Positions 45,132-54,271 of a stretch of 64,000 bases of DNA are shown one piece after another. Position 1 is the stretch's first letter. Each line of letters starts with the position of its first letter. This DNA comes from Pseudonocardia hydrocarbonoxydans. GTDB taxonomy: Bacteria > Actinomycetota > Actinomycetes > Mycobacteriales > Pseudonocardiaceae. A program made the position numbers and the translations under genes. The stretch is from the NCBI RefSeq assembly GCF_006539565.1, contig NZ_BJNG01000003.1, forward strand, positions 62,001 to 126,000, written 5' to 3'. The notes beneath the pieces were generated by a model that was not told where the DNA came from, made no database searches, and was given only the letters and a program-made list of their open reading frames with translations.

Positions 45132-45473
45132 ATGTCCGAGTGCACCGATCCCGGCACCCATCCCGAGCCCGGCAGCGAGTACCTCGACGTCGACGGCGAC
45201 GGCCACGCCGAGACCACGCTGATCGACACCGACGGCGACGGGTACCTCGACACCGTGCTCGTCGACGTCAACGGTGACGGCCTCACCGACATCGGCGGCG
45301 TCGACACCGACGCCGACGGCAGCATCGACCTGGTCGCCGTCGACACCGACCACGACGGGATCGCCGACGTGGCGTTCCTCGACACCGATCACGACGGCCG
45401 GGCCGACCAGGTGGTCCGGGCCGGCGACGGCCCGTTCCCGGGCGGCTCGTCGGACCCCGAGCGGGCGTCCTGA
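45132..45473 (+). CDS. calcium-loop repeat protein, six 13-residue DxDxDG repeats
   Basis: 113 residues with no signal peptide or membrane helix. Residues about 19-96 are six tandem 13-residue units of the form DTDGDGYLDTVLV, each holding a D-x-D-x-D-G calcium loop as in EF-hand, dockerin or thrombospondin type-3 repeats. It is very acidic. GGAGCC lies upstream of the ATG. It stops 7 bases before the stop of the convergent ECF sigma gene. A cytosolic calcium buffer or sensor is possible; function is not known. Confidence 0.8.
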   Translation: MSECTDPGTHPEPGSEYLDVDGDGHAETTLIDTDGDGYLDTVLVDVNGDGLTDIGGVDTDADGSIDLVAVDTDHDGIADVAFLDTDHDGRADQVVRAGDGPFPGGSSDPERAS

Positions 45474-45480
45474 CGTGCGC

Positions 45481-46041
45481 TCAGCGTCCCAGCTGGTCCT
45501 TGAGCGCGGTGCGGGCCCGGTGGATCCACACCTTCACGCTGTTGAGCGGGGCCCCCATCAGCTCCGCGACCTGCGCGTAGGACATCCCGCCGACCCACAG
45601 CAGCAGTGCCTCCCGGTGCTTCTCCGGGAGCGTCTCCAGCGCGGCCTGCACCGACATGGTCTCGACCAGCACGTCGGCGAACAGCGTGGCGGAGGCGTCG
45701 CGGGGCCGGTCCTCGAGATCGTCGACGTTGGTCTCGGCCCGCCGGTTGCGGGAGCGGATGACGCTCAGCGCGGCGTTGCGGGCGATCGTGAACACCCAGG
45801 CGCCGAAGGGGCAGCGCCCCTCGAAGCGGTGCAGGTTGCGCCAGACCGCGATCTGGCACTCCTGCAGGGCGTCGGCGGCGTCGGTGCGGTTGCCGGTGAG
45901 CCGCAGGCACAGCGCGTGCGCCTGGCGCTCGGCCGAGCGCCACAGCGCCCGGAACGCCTGCTGGTCGCCCGCCTGGGCGGCCGCCACGAGCGCGGCCTCG
46001 TCACCGGCATCGTCCGGTTCGGGGAAGGGGCCGGTGGCCAT
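45481..46041 (-). CDS. ECF sigma-70 family RNA polymerase sigma factor
   Basis: 186 residues. Region 2 spans about 25-95 (QQAFRALWRSAERQAHALCL, DALQECQIAVWRNLHRFEG) and region 4 about 130-182 (ETLPEKHREALLLWVGGMSYA, NSVKVWIHRARTALKD). No anti-sigma factor with a recognisable zinc motif is adjacent. It is divergent from the acidic-protein/dynamin operon, with a 156-base spacer, so that operon is the first candidate target. Confidence 0.93.
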   Translation of the reverse strand: MATGPFPEPDDAGDEAALVAAAQAGDQQAFRALWRSAERQAHALCLRLTGNRTDAADALQECQIAVWRNLHRFEGRCPFGAWVFTIARNAALSVIRSRNRRAETNVDDLEDRPRDASATLFADVLVETMSVQAALETLPEKHREALLLWVGGMSYAQVAELMGAPLNSVKVWIHRARTALKDQLGR

Positions 46042-46197
46042 GGTCCTCCTGCGGCTCGGGGCGCTCGGATCATGGTTCGCGGCGCGACCGTGAATCGTTA
46101 GCCATCATGGCCCTGTCGGCTCCGCCCGCACAGACCGCACCACCACCAGATCCACGACACGACCCGGAAGATCCCGACGAACGGAACGGAGAGTGCG

Positions 46198-46611
46198 ATG
46201 ACCGACGACATGGTGTCCCGTGACGCGCTGCGCGAGCTGTTGTTCGACGGCGTCGCGCCGCCCGCCGGGGCCGACGCGATGTTCGACCAGACCTTCGCGG
46301 CCCAGGGGCCCTACGGGGCCGAGCTGCTGCCGCCCGACGGCCTGTTCGACCTGCCCGCCGACGACCCGGCCGACGACGCGGCCTTCGACGACGCGGCCTT
46401 CGACGAGGCGGCTCTCGGCGACCCGACTCTCGGCGACCCGACCCTCGACGACCTGCCCCTCGACGACCCCGGCCTGGACGATGGCGGCGCGGCTCCCGAC
46501 ACCGCGGTCGGGGACGAGCCCGGACCCGACCACGGCGCGGGCGACCCGGGGCACGGCGACCCGCACGACGGCACCGGCGCCGACCCGCTCGACCCGGGCA
46601 CCGGCTGGTGA
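46198..46611 (+). CDS. acidic Asp/Pro-repeat hypothetical protein
   Basis: 137 residues. The first 45 (SRDALRELLFDGVAPP...) look like a small ordered domain; residues about 50-100 are degenerate five-residue acidic repeats (AAFDD, PTLGD, LPLDD), and the end is Asp/Gly/His-rich and disordered. I recognise no family. GGAACGGAGAG precedes the ATG, and its TGA overlaps the GTG of the first dynamin gene, so it is the first gene of that operon. It occupies the place IniB has before IniA/IniC in mycobacteria but shows no clear similarity to IniB. Confidence 0.7.
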   Translation: MTDDMVSRDALRELLFDGVAPPAGADAMFDQTFAAQGPYGAELLPPDGLFDLPADDPADDAAFDDAAFDEAALGDPTLGDPTLDDLPLDDPGLDDGGAAPDTAVGDEPGPDHGAGDPGHGDPHDGTGADPLDPGTGW

Positions 46612-48545
46612 CCACGGCCGACCCGCTCGCCGCCCTGCGCGAGCTGTGCCAGGGCACCGCGGCCCGGTCCCGCGACCCGCGGCTGCGCTCCGAGCTGGAG
46701 GCCGTCGGGGCGCAGCTGGACCGGCCGCTGCAGCTGGCCGTGGCGGGTGCGGTCAGCGCGGGCAAGTCGACGTTGATCAACGCGATGCTGCGGCGCTCGG
46801 TCGCCCCCGCCGACGCGGGGGAGTGCACGCGGCTGGTCACCTGGTACGAGTACGGCGAGCGCGACGGCGTGGTGCTCGTCGAGTGTGTCGACGGGACGGT
46901 GCGCCGCACCGCGCTGCGGGACGGCCGGATGCCCGCCGACCTCGGGGTCGACCCGGCCGAGGTGCTGCGGCTGCGGGTGCAGCTGCGGGACCCGGCGCTG
47001 CGCACCGTCACGATCATCGACACCCCCGGCGTCAACACCGTGTCCGCGGAGAACGAGGACGCCACCCGCAGGCTGCTGTTCGGCGACGCCGCCGCCGAGC
47101 ACGCGCAGGCGCTGCTCTACGTCCTGCGTTTCGTGCAGCGCTTCGACGCCGACACCCTCGAGGAGTTCCGGGCGCTCTCGGCCGCGTGCGGGATGACCGC
47201 GGTCAACACCGCGGCCGTGCTGACCCAGATCGACCGCCGCGGCGACGGCGACGGCGACCCCTGGCCCACCGCGCGCCGGCTCGTCGCGAAGGCCGCGGCC
47301 GATCTCGGCGGCCGCGTGCTCGACGTCGCCCCGGTGATCGGGCTGCTCGCCGAGACCGCCCGTGCGGGCGCGCTCGGTACGGCCGAGATCGACGCGCTGC
47401 GCGAGCTGGCGGCCCTGCCCGCCGACGAGCTCGACGACCTGCTGCTCGATCTCGACGAGTTCACGACCGAGGCCTACGGGCCCGTCGAGCTGCCGATGCG
47501 GGCCGTCCTCGTCGCCCGGCTGCACCGCTACGGCATCCGCGAGGCCGTCGCCCGGCTGCGCAAGCGCCCGGGGACCGGGCCCGCGGAGCTGCACCGCTGG
47601 CTCGCCGGCTGCTCCGGCTACGGCGCCGACGTCTCCGCCGACAGCGGCACCGTGGTGTGGGAGGCCGACGCGGGCGGCCCCGACCTGCCCCGCACCCTGG
47701 CCGACGTGCTCGACCGCTTCGCCCGCCACGCCGGGCGGCTCAAGGCGTTCGCCGCCGTCGGCCGGATCCGCGCGCTGACCCGGCGCGAGTTCGACCCCCG
47801 CGACACCGGGCTGGTCGCGGAGCTGCGCGAGGCCGTCGACGAGAACCGCCCGGTCGTCGCGGGGCTGCGCGGCCTGCGGATCCTCGCCGCGTGTGCCGCC
47901 GTGGGCCGCGGGCAGCTGCGCCTGGACGAGGACATGACCGCCGAGCTGATGCGCCTGGCCCGCTACGACGACCCCGCCACCGGCCTGGGTCTGCCCCTGA
48001 CCTGCACCGCCGCCGACGTCGTCGCCGCGGCGGGGGAGGCGTCGCGACGCTGGCGCCGGGTCGTCGCGCTGGCCGGGCCGACGGTCGGCGGGCAGCGCGC
48101 CCGCGACGTGCTCGGCGCGCTGGAGGACATCGCGGCCGCCGCCTACGCCACGACCGGTGCCACGACCGGCGGCGCGCCGCTCGTCGCCGCCGGCCCCGCG
48201 CCCGGCCCCGCCCGTGACCCGGGGCCGCCCGCCGCGCCGGACCCGACCTCGGCCGGGATCCACACGATCGTCCGGCCGGGCTGGAGCGGCCTGGACGCCG
48301 CCCTGCTCGACCGGCTCGCCCGCTCCCCGGCGCTGGGTGACGGCGAGCGCGCCGCGGTCACGCGCCTGCAGCGTGCGTCGGGCCCGGCCGACGCGCTGGG
48401 CGGTCACGCGCCCGCGGAGCTGGCCGCGCGCTTCCGGGTGCTGCTGCACCGGCCGCTGCCGGTGGCCGAACGGCGTGGCGTGCAGGCGGTGTGTGCGGTG
48501 TTCGAGAAGCTGACCTGGGAGACGAAGGACGGAGTGGCCACATGA
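46608..48545 (+). CDS. dynamin-like GTPase, first of a pair (IniA/IniC type)
   Basis: 645 residues. GTPase motifs: G1 GAVSAGKST (47-55), G2-region ECTRLVTW, G3 DTPG (138-141), G4 TQID (206-209). The long helical remainder is the bundle/stalk; no strong membrane span is visible, so it may bind membranes only with its partner. Bacterial dynamins such as IniA work as membrane-stress or remodelling proteins. GTG start overlapping the acidic-protein stop and ATGA overlap with the next gene show coordinated translation. Confidence 0.85.
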   Translation: MTTADPLAALRELCQGTAARSRDPRLRSELEAVGAQLDRPLQLAVAGAVSAGKSTLINAMLRRSVAPADAGECTRLVTWYEYGERDGVVLVECVDGTVRRTALRDGRMPADLGVDPAEVLRLRVQLRDPALRTVTIIDTPGVNTVSAENEDATRRLLFGDAAAEHAQALLYVLRFVQRFDADTLEEFRALSAACGMTAVNTAAVLTQIDRRGDGDGDPWPTARRLVAKAAADLGGRVLDVAPVIGLLAETARAGALGTAEIDALRELAALPADELDDLLLDLDEFTTEAYGPVELPMRAVLVARLHRYGIREAVARLRKRPGTGPAELHRWLAGCSGYGADVSADSGTVVWEADAGGPDLPRTLADVLDRFARHAGRLKAFAAVGRIRALTRREFDPRDTGLVAELREAVDENRPVVAGLRGLRILAACAAVGRGQLRLDEDMTAELMRLARYDDPATGLGLPLTCTAADVVAAAGEASRRWRRVVALAGPTVGGQRARDVLGALEDIAAAAYATTGATTGGAPLVAAGPAPGPARDPGPPAAPDPTSAGIHTIVRPGWSGLDAALLDRLARSPALGDGERAAVTRLQRASGPADALGGHAPAELAARFRVLLHRPLPVAERRGVQAVCAVFEKLTWETKDGVAT

Positions 48546-50419
48546 GCGGGGTCGTCGCGAACGTGCTGCGCCTGGCCAACGAGGTGCACGGGCTGGCCAA
48601 GGCCGCCGCCCGCGAGGACCTGTACGGCCCGCTGGCCGAGCAGGCCGGGCGCTGGAAGGACGCCACCACCACGGTGGTGCTCGCGGGGGCGCAGAAGCGC
48701 GGCAAGAGCCGGCTGCTCAACTGCCTGGTCGGGCACCCCGACCTGCTCCCCGTCGACGCCGACATCGCCACCCACACCCAGGTCGCGGTCGTCCGCGGTC
48801 CGGAGCTGACCGTGACCGTGACCCGCACCGACGGCAGCCGCACCGAGGTCGACCCGGCCGAGCTGCCCGCCTACGCCTCGGTGCTGGGCGACCCGGCCGT
48901 GCTCCGCGAGGTCACCGGCCTGGAGGTGACGATCGACGAGCCGCTGCTCGACGGGCTGCGCCTGGTCGACACCCCCGGCGTCGACAGCCTCACCCTGGGC
49001 CACCGGCACGCGACGATGGGCGCACTGGCCCGTGCCGACGCCCTGCTGTTCGCGGTCAGCGCCCAGGACCAGCCGATCCTGCGCCACGAGCTGGAGTTCC
49101 TCGCCGAGGCGGCCGACCGCATCCTGTCCGTGGCGTTCGTGCTGACCAAGGTCGAGGACTCGACGTCGTGGCGAGAGCTGCTGCGGGAGAACCGGGAGCG
49201 GCTCACCCGCTTCTGCGGCCCGGACGGCCCCGGCGTGGCCCCGGAGGTCGCCGAACGGTTGCTGGCGGCCCCGTGGCTGCCGGTCAGCGCGAAGCTGGGC
49301 GAGGCGGCACTGGCGCTGCAGGCCGCGGGCAACGCCGAGCGCGCCGCCGCCCGCCTCGAGCGCAGCGGGCTGCCCGGGCTGCGCCGCCACGTCGCCCGCT
49401 GCACCGAGCGCCGCGAGCTGATGCGGGCCGGCGGGGTGCTCGGGCTCGCCGTCTCCGGGATCCGGGCGCTGTCCGAACCCGAGCAGGACCGCGCCGCGAG
49501 CACCGCCGACGACGGCCTCGCCGAGCGCCAGGCGAGCGTCGACGAGGAGATCGCCGCGCTCGCCGCACTCAAGCGGGAGCGCCGGCGGCGCAGCATCGAC
49601 CACCAGCTGATCGGCCGCCGGGTCGTCAACCGGGCCCGGGCGCGGCTGGAGGCCTACCGGCGCAACTACGAGCGCGAGCTCGCCGAGCTGACCAAGCCCG
49701 CCGACGTCACCCGGTACGCCGCGACGCTCCCGGAGAGCATCGAGCGCACCCTGGGCGCGGCGTGGCAGGAGATCGCCGCCGACACCGAGCGCACCGTCGC
49801 CGACGCCCTGCCGCGCTACCTCGCCGAGATGGGCGTCGACCCCGGCGAGCTCGACCGGGTCGTCATGGAGGCCCCGGTCCGCGGGCCCGGCGAGCTGCGG
49901 GCGGAGGGGGCGGGCGGCAAGTTCGACGTGATCGGGGAGGGGCTGCCCGCGCTGATGATGGCCAGCAGCGTCGGGTTCCTCTCGTCGCACGCGTTCGTCG
50001 GACTCGCGTTCGGGCTGTCGTTCCTCGCCCCGGTCGCGCTCGGCGGCCTGCTCGCCGGCACCCTGCTGGCCCACCGCCGCCGCCTCGCCGAGGCCACCCG
50101 CAACCGGACGGCCCTGACCAAGGCGCTGACCGACGCGTTCGCCGTGGCGACCAACGAGATGTCCGTGGCCGTCGAGCAGGCGGTCGCGGCCTGGCGCGGG
50201 GGCGCGGAGCAGGCCGTCGACGCCGCGTTCGCCGTCCGTCAGCAGGAGCTCGACGGCCGCCGCCGTGAGCTGGCCGCGCTCGCCGCGCAGGACGCCGCCG
50301 TCCGCAAGCGCGCCGCCGCGGCGGCCCAGGAGCGGCTGGACACCCTCACCGAGGCCGACCGGCGGGCCCGCGAGCTGGCCAAGGAGCTGGCCAAGGAGCT
50401 GGCCGGGTCGCCCGCCTGA
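48542..50419 (+). CDS. dynamin-like GTPase, second of the pair, with membrane hairpin
   Basis: 625 residues. G1 GAQKRGKS (49-56), G3 DTPG (143-146), G4 TKVE (202-205; Glu in place of the usual Asp). A hydrophobic hairpin at about 468-515 (MMASSVGFLSSHAFVGLAF, then LAPVALGGLLAGTLL) sits at the tip of a long coiled helical stalk, the expected membrane paddle of bacterial dynamins. The C-terminus ends in KELAKEL repeats. It starts within the stop of the first dynamin, so the two probably form a heteromeric complex. Confidence 0.85.
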   Translation: MSGVVANVLRLANEVHGLAKAAAREDLYGPLAEQAGRWKDATTTVVLAGAQKRGKSRLLNCLVGHPDLLPVDADIATHTQVAVVRGPELTVTVTRTDGSRTEVDPAELPAYASVLGDPAVLREVTGLEVTIDEPLLDGLRLVDTPGVDSLTLGHRHATMGALARADALLFAVSAQDQPILRHELEFLAEAADRILSVAFVLTKVEDSTSWRELLRENRERLTRFCGPDGPGVAPEVAERLLAAPWLPVSAKLGEAALALQAAGNAERAAARLERSGLPGLRRHVARCTERRELMRAGGVLGLAVSGIRALSEPEQDRAASTADDGLAERQASVDEEIAALAALKRERRRRSIDHQLIGRRVVNRARARLEAYRRNYERELAELTKPADVTRYAATLPESIERTLGAAWQEIAADTERTVADALPRYLAEMGVDPGELDRVVMEAPVRGPGELRAEGAGGKFDVIGEGLPALMMASSVGFLSSHAFVGLAFGLSFLAPVALGGLLAGTLLAHRRRLAEATRNRTALTKALTDAFAVATNEMSVAVEQAVAAWRGGAEQAVDAAFAVRQQELDGRRRELAALAAQDAAVRKRAAAAAQERLDTLTEADRRARELAKELAKELAGSPA

Positions 50420-50887
50420 TCAGCCGTGCCCGACGACGCGGCGGGCCGCGTCGACGAACGCGGCCCGCGCCGCCGTGAACGCGGCCTCCCGCTCCTGCAA
50501 CCCCGGCAGGTCCTCCGCGGCCCGCAGCACCCCGAGCTGCGCGGACAGCACGTCCGCGCAGCGGCGCAGCTCCTCGTCGTCGCAGAGCAGCAGCAGGCGG
50601 ACCAGTGCGGCCTCGGCCGCGGCGCCGAGCCGGTCGGCCTCGGTCATCGCGGCCCGCCACTCGTCGTCACGGACGTCGCGGCGGAACCAGGCGGTGACCA
50701 CCGCCCGCCTCACTTCGGTGACCGCGGCGGCGTACCCGGCGCACGCGGCGAGGCGGTCCTGCCGCAGCCGTTCCCGACGGGCCGCGGCCTCGGTGTGCAG
50801 GGCCGTGCGCCGCTGGAACAGGTAGGTGCTGAACGAGCCGAGCAGCGTGCCGGCGACCGCGATCAGGCTCACGAACACGGCGTCCAC
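50420..50887 (-). CDS. N-terminally membrane-anchored hypothetical protein
   Basis: 155 residues from the GTG giving VDAVFVSL; longer starts exist. Residues 3-22 are one membrane helix (VFVSLIAVAGTLLGSFSTYL), followed by an Arg-rich helical cytosolic domain (RRERLRQDRLAACAGYAAAV; then a long amphipathic helix). Its stop directly abuts the stop of the convergent second dynamin. No family of known function recognised. It follows the Hsp70-like gene on the same strand. Confidence 0.65.
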   Translation of the reverse strand: MDAVFVSLIAVAGTLLGSFSTYLFQRRTALHTEAAARRERLRQDRLAACAGYAAAVTEVRRAVVTAWFRRDVRDDEWRAAMTEADRLGAAAEAALVRLLLLCDDEELRRCADVLSAQLGVLRAAEDLPGLQEREAAFTAARAAFVDAARRVVGHG

Positions 50888-50931
50888 CGGCCCGATCCTG
50901 GCCGGGGCCCGCCGCCCGCACAACGGGCCGG

Positions 50932-53229
50932 TCAGCCGACGACGCGGACCAGGCGGCCGGGGTCGGAACAGGAGTCGCCGGGGGCGGCGGCGGGGACGTG
51001 GCGGGCGAGCAGGACCCCGCCCGCCCGACCGACCGGCTCCAGCCAGCCGCGGCCGGCGGCGAGCGGGCGCAGCCCCGCCGGGCCCGCCGCCACGAGCTGT
51101 GAGCCGCCCGCGCCGTCGGAGGCGCCGACGAGCAGCGTGTCGCCGTCGGCCCGGACCCGCGGGGCCTCGTCCGGCCGGGCGCCCGCCGGTGAGCCCAGCA
51201 GCGCGGGCAGGCGGCCCAGCTCGCGCAGGGCGCCCCCGTGCAGGGCGTGGACGACCAGCCCGCGCCCGGGGGACAGCCGGTCGACCGCCACGCCGTACGC
51301 CTGCCGCCCGGCCACGGCCCAGCGCGCGTCGCCCCCGGGCGGGCGGGGCAGGACCGGCCTGCGGTCGGCACCGCGGGGGTCGGCGCGGTGTTCCAGGCCC
51401 GCGGTGCCGGCGGCGAGCCAGCGCCCGCCCGCGGCCAGGAGCTGGCGCAGGCCGGTCTCCTCCGCCACCGTGGTGACGTCACCGGCCGGGCCCGCCACGA
51501 ACACCGTCTGCCGCCCGCCGCGCCCGACCACCACGGCCAGCGAGCGGCCGTCACCCAGCGGCGCGGGCGGCGCGCTCACCCCGCCCGCGACGGCGTCGAG
51601 CAGGCGCCGGGAACCGTCGACGTAGCCGAACACCGCCGGGCCGAGCGGCACGACCGGCCCCGGCGTGCCCGGACGCAGCGGGATCATCTGGACGGCGAGG
51701 GTTCCCGACTCCTGCGCCGGGCCGGTCATCCGCGTGTCCGGGGAGCGCAGCACCGCCCACGCGGTGCCCGCGGACGCGGCCAGGAACGGGCGGTACGGCG
51801 TGGGGATGGGTGTCGAGGTGCCGACGGACAGGTCGGCTCCCAGGGTGTGGCAGTGCAGGGCGCCGTCGCGACGCTCGGCCACGACGATCCCGCCCTCGGC
51901 CACCGCCCACGCGACGAGCCGCCCGAAGCGGATCTTGCTGTCGGGCGTCCCGGTGACCGGGTCGATCCGGGAGATCCGGTGCCGCCCCGCCGTCCCGTCG
52001 GGCGCCGACCACACGTAGAGCCGCCCGCCGACGACCCGCGCGTCGAGCACCTCCTCGGCGAGCGGGACCAGCTCCTCGCCCGCCCGGGGCACCGGCCCCA
52101 GCCGCGTCGGGGGCGCGGGGAGGCCGGGGGAGGTCGTCCGGGCGGGGGGCACCGTGGGCGGCGCGGGGACGGGGACGGGGACGGCGGCGGGCGTGGGCCG
52201 GCCGCCGGCGAGCAGCGCCGCGCCGAGCGCCACGGCGCCCTTCGGGTCGGGCGAGGTGCGCAGCCGCGGGCCGTACTGCTCGCGCAGCACCCGCTCCACC
52301 AGCGGGGTGCGCGCCGCCCCGCCGGTGAGCAGCACGACGTCGACGTCGGTGCCCGCGGTGGTCTCGGCCAGCACCCGGGCGCTGCGGCGCACGTCGTCGC
52401 CGATCAGGTCGTCGAGCTCGGCGCGGGTGATGTGGACGTCGGCGTCCGCGCCCGCGACGTACTGGCTGGCCGTCTCGAACGTCGAGAGCGCCTCCTTGGC
52501 CAGACGGGCCTCGGTGAGCAGGTCGGACTCCGCGGCCAGGCGCGCCGGGTCGGTCGTCAGTTCCTGCCACCAGCGGGGCGCGGCGTGCGCGAGCTGCGCG
52601 CCGAAGTGCCGGAACACGAGCTGGTCGAACACCTCGCCGCCCAGGTCGGGGTCACCGCCCGGGCGGCCGACGACCCGGAACCCGGCCCCGTCCGGCGCGA
52701 GGACCGTGGCGTCGAAGGTGACCCCGCCCAGGTCGTAGACCGCGACGGAGCCGCTCACCCCGTGCTGCACCGCGGCGGCGACCGGTTCGGCCACCAGCTC
52801 GGTCTCCACCCGGGGCAGCACCCGTGCCGCGACCTCGCGCAGCTCGGCGAGCCGGTCGGCGGACCACCCGGCGGGGTGGGTGAGCACGAGCCGGGACGGG
52901 TCGGCGTCGTCGTGGCGGCGGCGGCCCTCCTGCACGAACAGCGCCAGCAGCGCGGCCAGCGCGTCGACGGCGCTGACCGGGCGCCCGCCCAGCAGCATCG
53001 GCGCCCGGCCGACGTAGCGGCGCGGGTTGCGCTCGGCCCGGTCCGGCAGCCGGCCGACCGCGCGCTGCGCGTAGCTGCCGGCGACCAGCCGGGCGTCCTC
53101 GGTGAGCAGCACGGTCGTCGGCACCCGGGACTCCCCGCCGACCTCCAGCAGCTCCACCGCCCCGTCGACGTACACCGCGCCCGCGGCGAAGCTCGTGCCG
53201 AGGTCGACACCCAGCGCCCAGCCCGTCAC
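50932..53229 (-). CDS. Hsp70-type ATPase fused to a probable beta-propeller
   Basis: 765 residues. Residues 1-345 form an actin/Hsp70 ATPase domain: phosphate loop GVDLGTSF (7-14), second phosphate loop DLGGVTFD (166-173; Val where DnaK has Gly), EPVAAAVQHG, and adenosine motif LLTGGAARTPLV. There is no Hsp70 peptide-binding domain. A Pro-rich linker (about 346-385) leads to about 380 residues of repeated short strands (RISRIDPVTGTP, GGIVVAERRDGALHCHTLG) resembling a PQQ/WD-type propeller. ATP-driven binding of a cell-envelope or dynamin partner is my inference from the neighbouring dynamin pair. Confidence 0.82.
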   Translation of the reverse strand: MTGWALGVDLGTSFAAGAVYVDGAVELLEVGGESRVPTTVLLTEDARLVAGSYAQRAVGRLPDRAERNPRRYVGRAPMLLGGRPVSAVDALAALLALFVQEGRRRHDDADPSRLVLTHPAGWSADRLAELREVAARVLPRVETELVAEPVAAAVQHGVSGSVAVYDLGGVTFDATVLAPDGAGFRVVGRPGGDPDLGGEVFDQLVFRHFGAQLAHAAPRWWQELTTDPARLAAESDLLTEARLAKEALSTFETASQYVAGADADVHITRAELDDLIGDDVRRSARVLAETTAGTDVDVVLLTGGAARTPLVERVLREQYGPRLRTSPDPKGAVALGAALLAGGRPTPAAVPVPVPAPPTVPPARTTSPGLPAPPTRLGPVPRAGEELVPLAEEVLDARVVGGRLYVWSAPDGTAGRHRISRIDPVTGTPDSKIRFGRLVAWAVAEGGIVVAERRDGALHCHTLGADLSVGTSTPIPTPYRPFLAASAGTAWAVLRSPDTRMTGPAQESGTLAVQMIPLRPGTPGPVVPLGPAVFGYVDGSRRLLDAVAGGVSAPPAPLGDGRSLAVVVGRGGRQTVFVAGPAGDVTTVAEETGLRQLLAAGGRWLAAGTAGLEHRADPRGADRRPVLPRPPGGDARWAVAGRQAYGVAVDRLSPGRGLVVHALHGGALRELGRLPALLGSPAGARPDEAPRVRADGDTLLVGASDGAGGSQLVAAGPAGLRPLAAGRGWLEPVGRAGGVLLARHVPAAAPGDSCSDPGRLVRVVG

Positions 53230-53266
53230 GGTCGTGCCCTTCCCGTCCTGCCCATCGGGTACCGGA

Positions 53267-54241
53267 TCAGCGCGCCAGCGCCGCGCGGAGACGGTCGACG
53301 GACCCGCCGATGCCCCACCGCTGCGCGAGCGCGTCGAGCCGCTCGGGGTCGGCGGGCTCGGTGGGCAGGGCGTCGGGGCGGTCCAGGTGCACGTCGGCGT
53401 CGACGGCCACGCGGACCACCGGCTCGACGACCGCCAGGTACGGGGCCGCGGCGGCCAGCTTGGAGCGCACCGTGGCGCTGATCCGGGCGTCGGTGCGGTC
53501 CTCGATCGCGGCCCGCAGCTCGGCCCAGGAGCCGAAGCGCCCGACCAGGGTGGCCGCGGTCTTCGCCCCGACCCCGGGGACGCCGGGCAGCCCGTCGGAC
53601 GGGTCGCCCCGCAGCATCGCCATCTCGGCGTAGGCCTCGCCCGCCCGCCCGACCGGCACCCCGTACTTCGCCGCCACCTCGGCGGGGCCGAGCAGCTCGG
53701 CCTTGGCCAGCCCGCGCCCCACGTAGAGCAGCCGCACGGCCGGGTCGTCGTCGCCGACGATCTGCATCAGGTCGCGGTCACCGCTGACGGCGAGCACGTG
53801 GTCGCTGCGTTCGGTGGCCGCCAGCGTGCCGATGACGTCGTCGGCCTCGTAGCCCTCCGCGCCGCCGGTGGCGATCCCGGCCGCGGCCAGGACCTCCAGG
53901 ATCACCGGGACCTGCGGGGCGAGGGTGTCGGGCACCTCCTCGGGCACCCCGGCCGGCGCGGTGTCGGGCTCACCGGGGACCCGGTGGGCCTTGTAGGTCG
54001 GCAGCGCGTCGACGCGGAACGCGGGGCGCCAGTCCAGGTCCAGGCAGGCCACCAGGCGGGTCGGCCGGTGCTCGGTGACCAGACGCGACACCATGTCGGT
54101 GAACCCCCGCACGGCGTTGACCGGGGTGCCGTCGGGGGCCGTGATCGACTCGGGCACGCCGTAGAAGGCCCGGAAGTACAGGCTCGCCGCATCGAGCAGC
54201 ATCAGTGACGGGACACGGCCGGCTCCCAGGGGCTCGCTCAT
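53267..54241 (-). CDS. 5'-3' exonuclease (Pol I-type FEN domain)
   Basis: 324-residue stand-alone homologue of the DNA polymerase I 5' nuclease domain (Rv2090-like). The metal-binding Asp and Glu residues appear in [36 protein letters not shown] and [12 protein letters not shown]; the helix-hairpin-helix is [17 protein letters not shown]. It probably removes flaps or RNA primers in repair or replication. ATG start; the divergent pepE gene begins 30 bases away. Confidence 0.93.
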   Translation of the reverse strand: MSEPLGAGRVPSLMLLDAASLYFRAFYGVPESITAPDGTPVNAVRGFTDMVSRLVTEHRPTRLVACLDLDWRPAFRVDALPTYKAHRVPGEPDTAPAGVPEEVPDTLAPQVPVILEVLAAAGIATGGAEGYEADDVIGTLAATERSDHVLAVSGDRDLMQIVGDDDPAVRLLYVGRGLAKAELLGPAEVAAKYGVPVGRAGEAYAEMAMLRGDPSDGLPGVPGVGAKTAATLVGRFGSWAELRAAIEDRTDARISATVRSKLAAAAPYLAVVEPVVRVAVDADVHLDRPDALPTEPADPERLDALAQRWGIGGSVDRLRAALAR

Positions 54242-54258
54242 GGGTGCAGCTTGCCGGA

Positions 54259-54264
54259 TACCCT
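54259..54264 (+). promoter_or_regulatory. leaderless-type -10 box (TACCCT) for pepE
   Basis: TACCCT (TANNNT) ends 7 bases before the pepE ATG and there is no Shine-Dalgarno, which supports leaderless translation. Confidence 0.45.
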
Positions 54265-54271
54265 CCCGGTC

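Noticed and set aside
46311..48449. 712-codon open frame antisense to the first dynamin
   Set aside because: Shadow frame; Gln/Val/Arg-rich composition and no domain, while the dynamin has all GTPase motifs.
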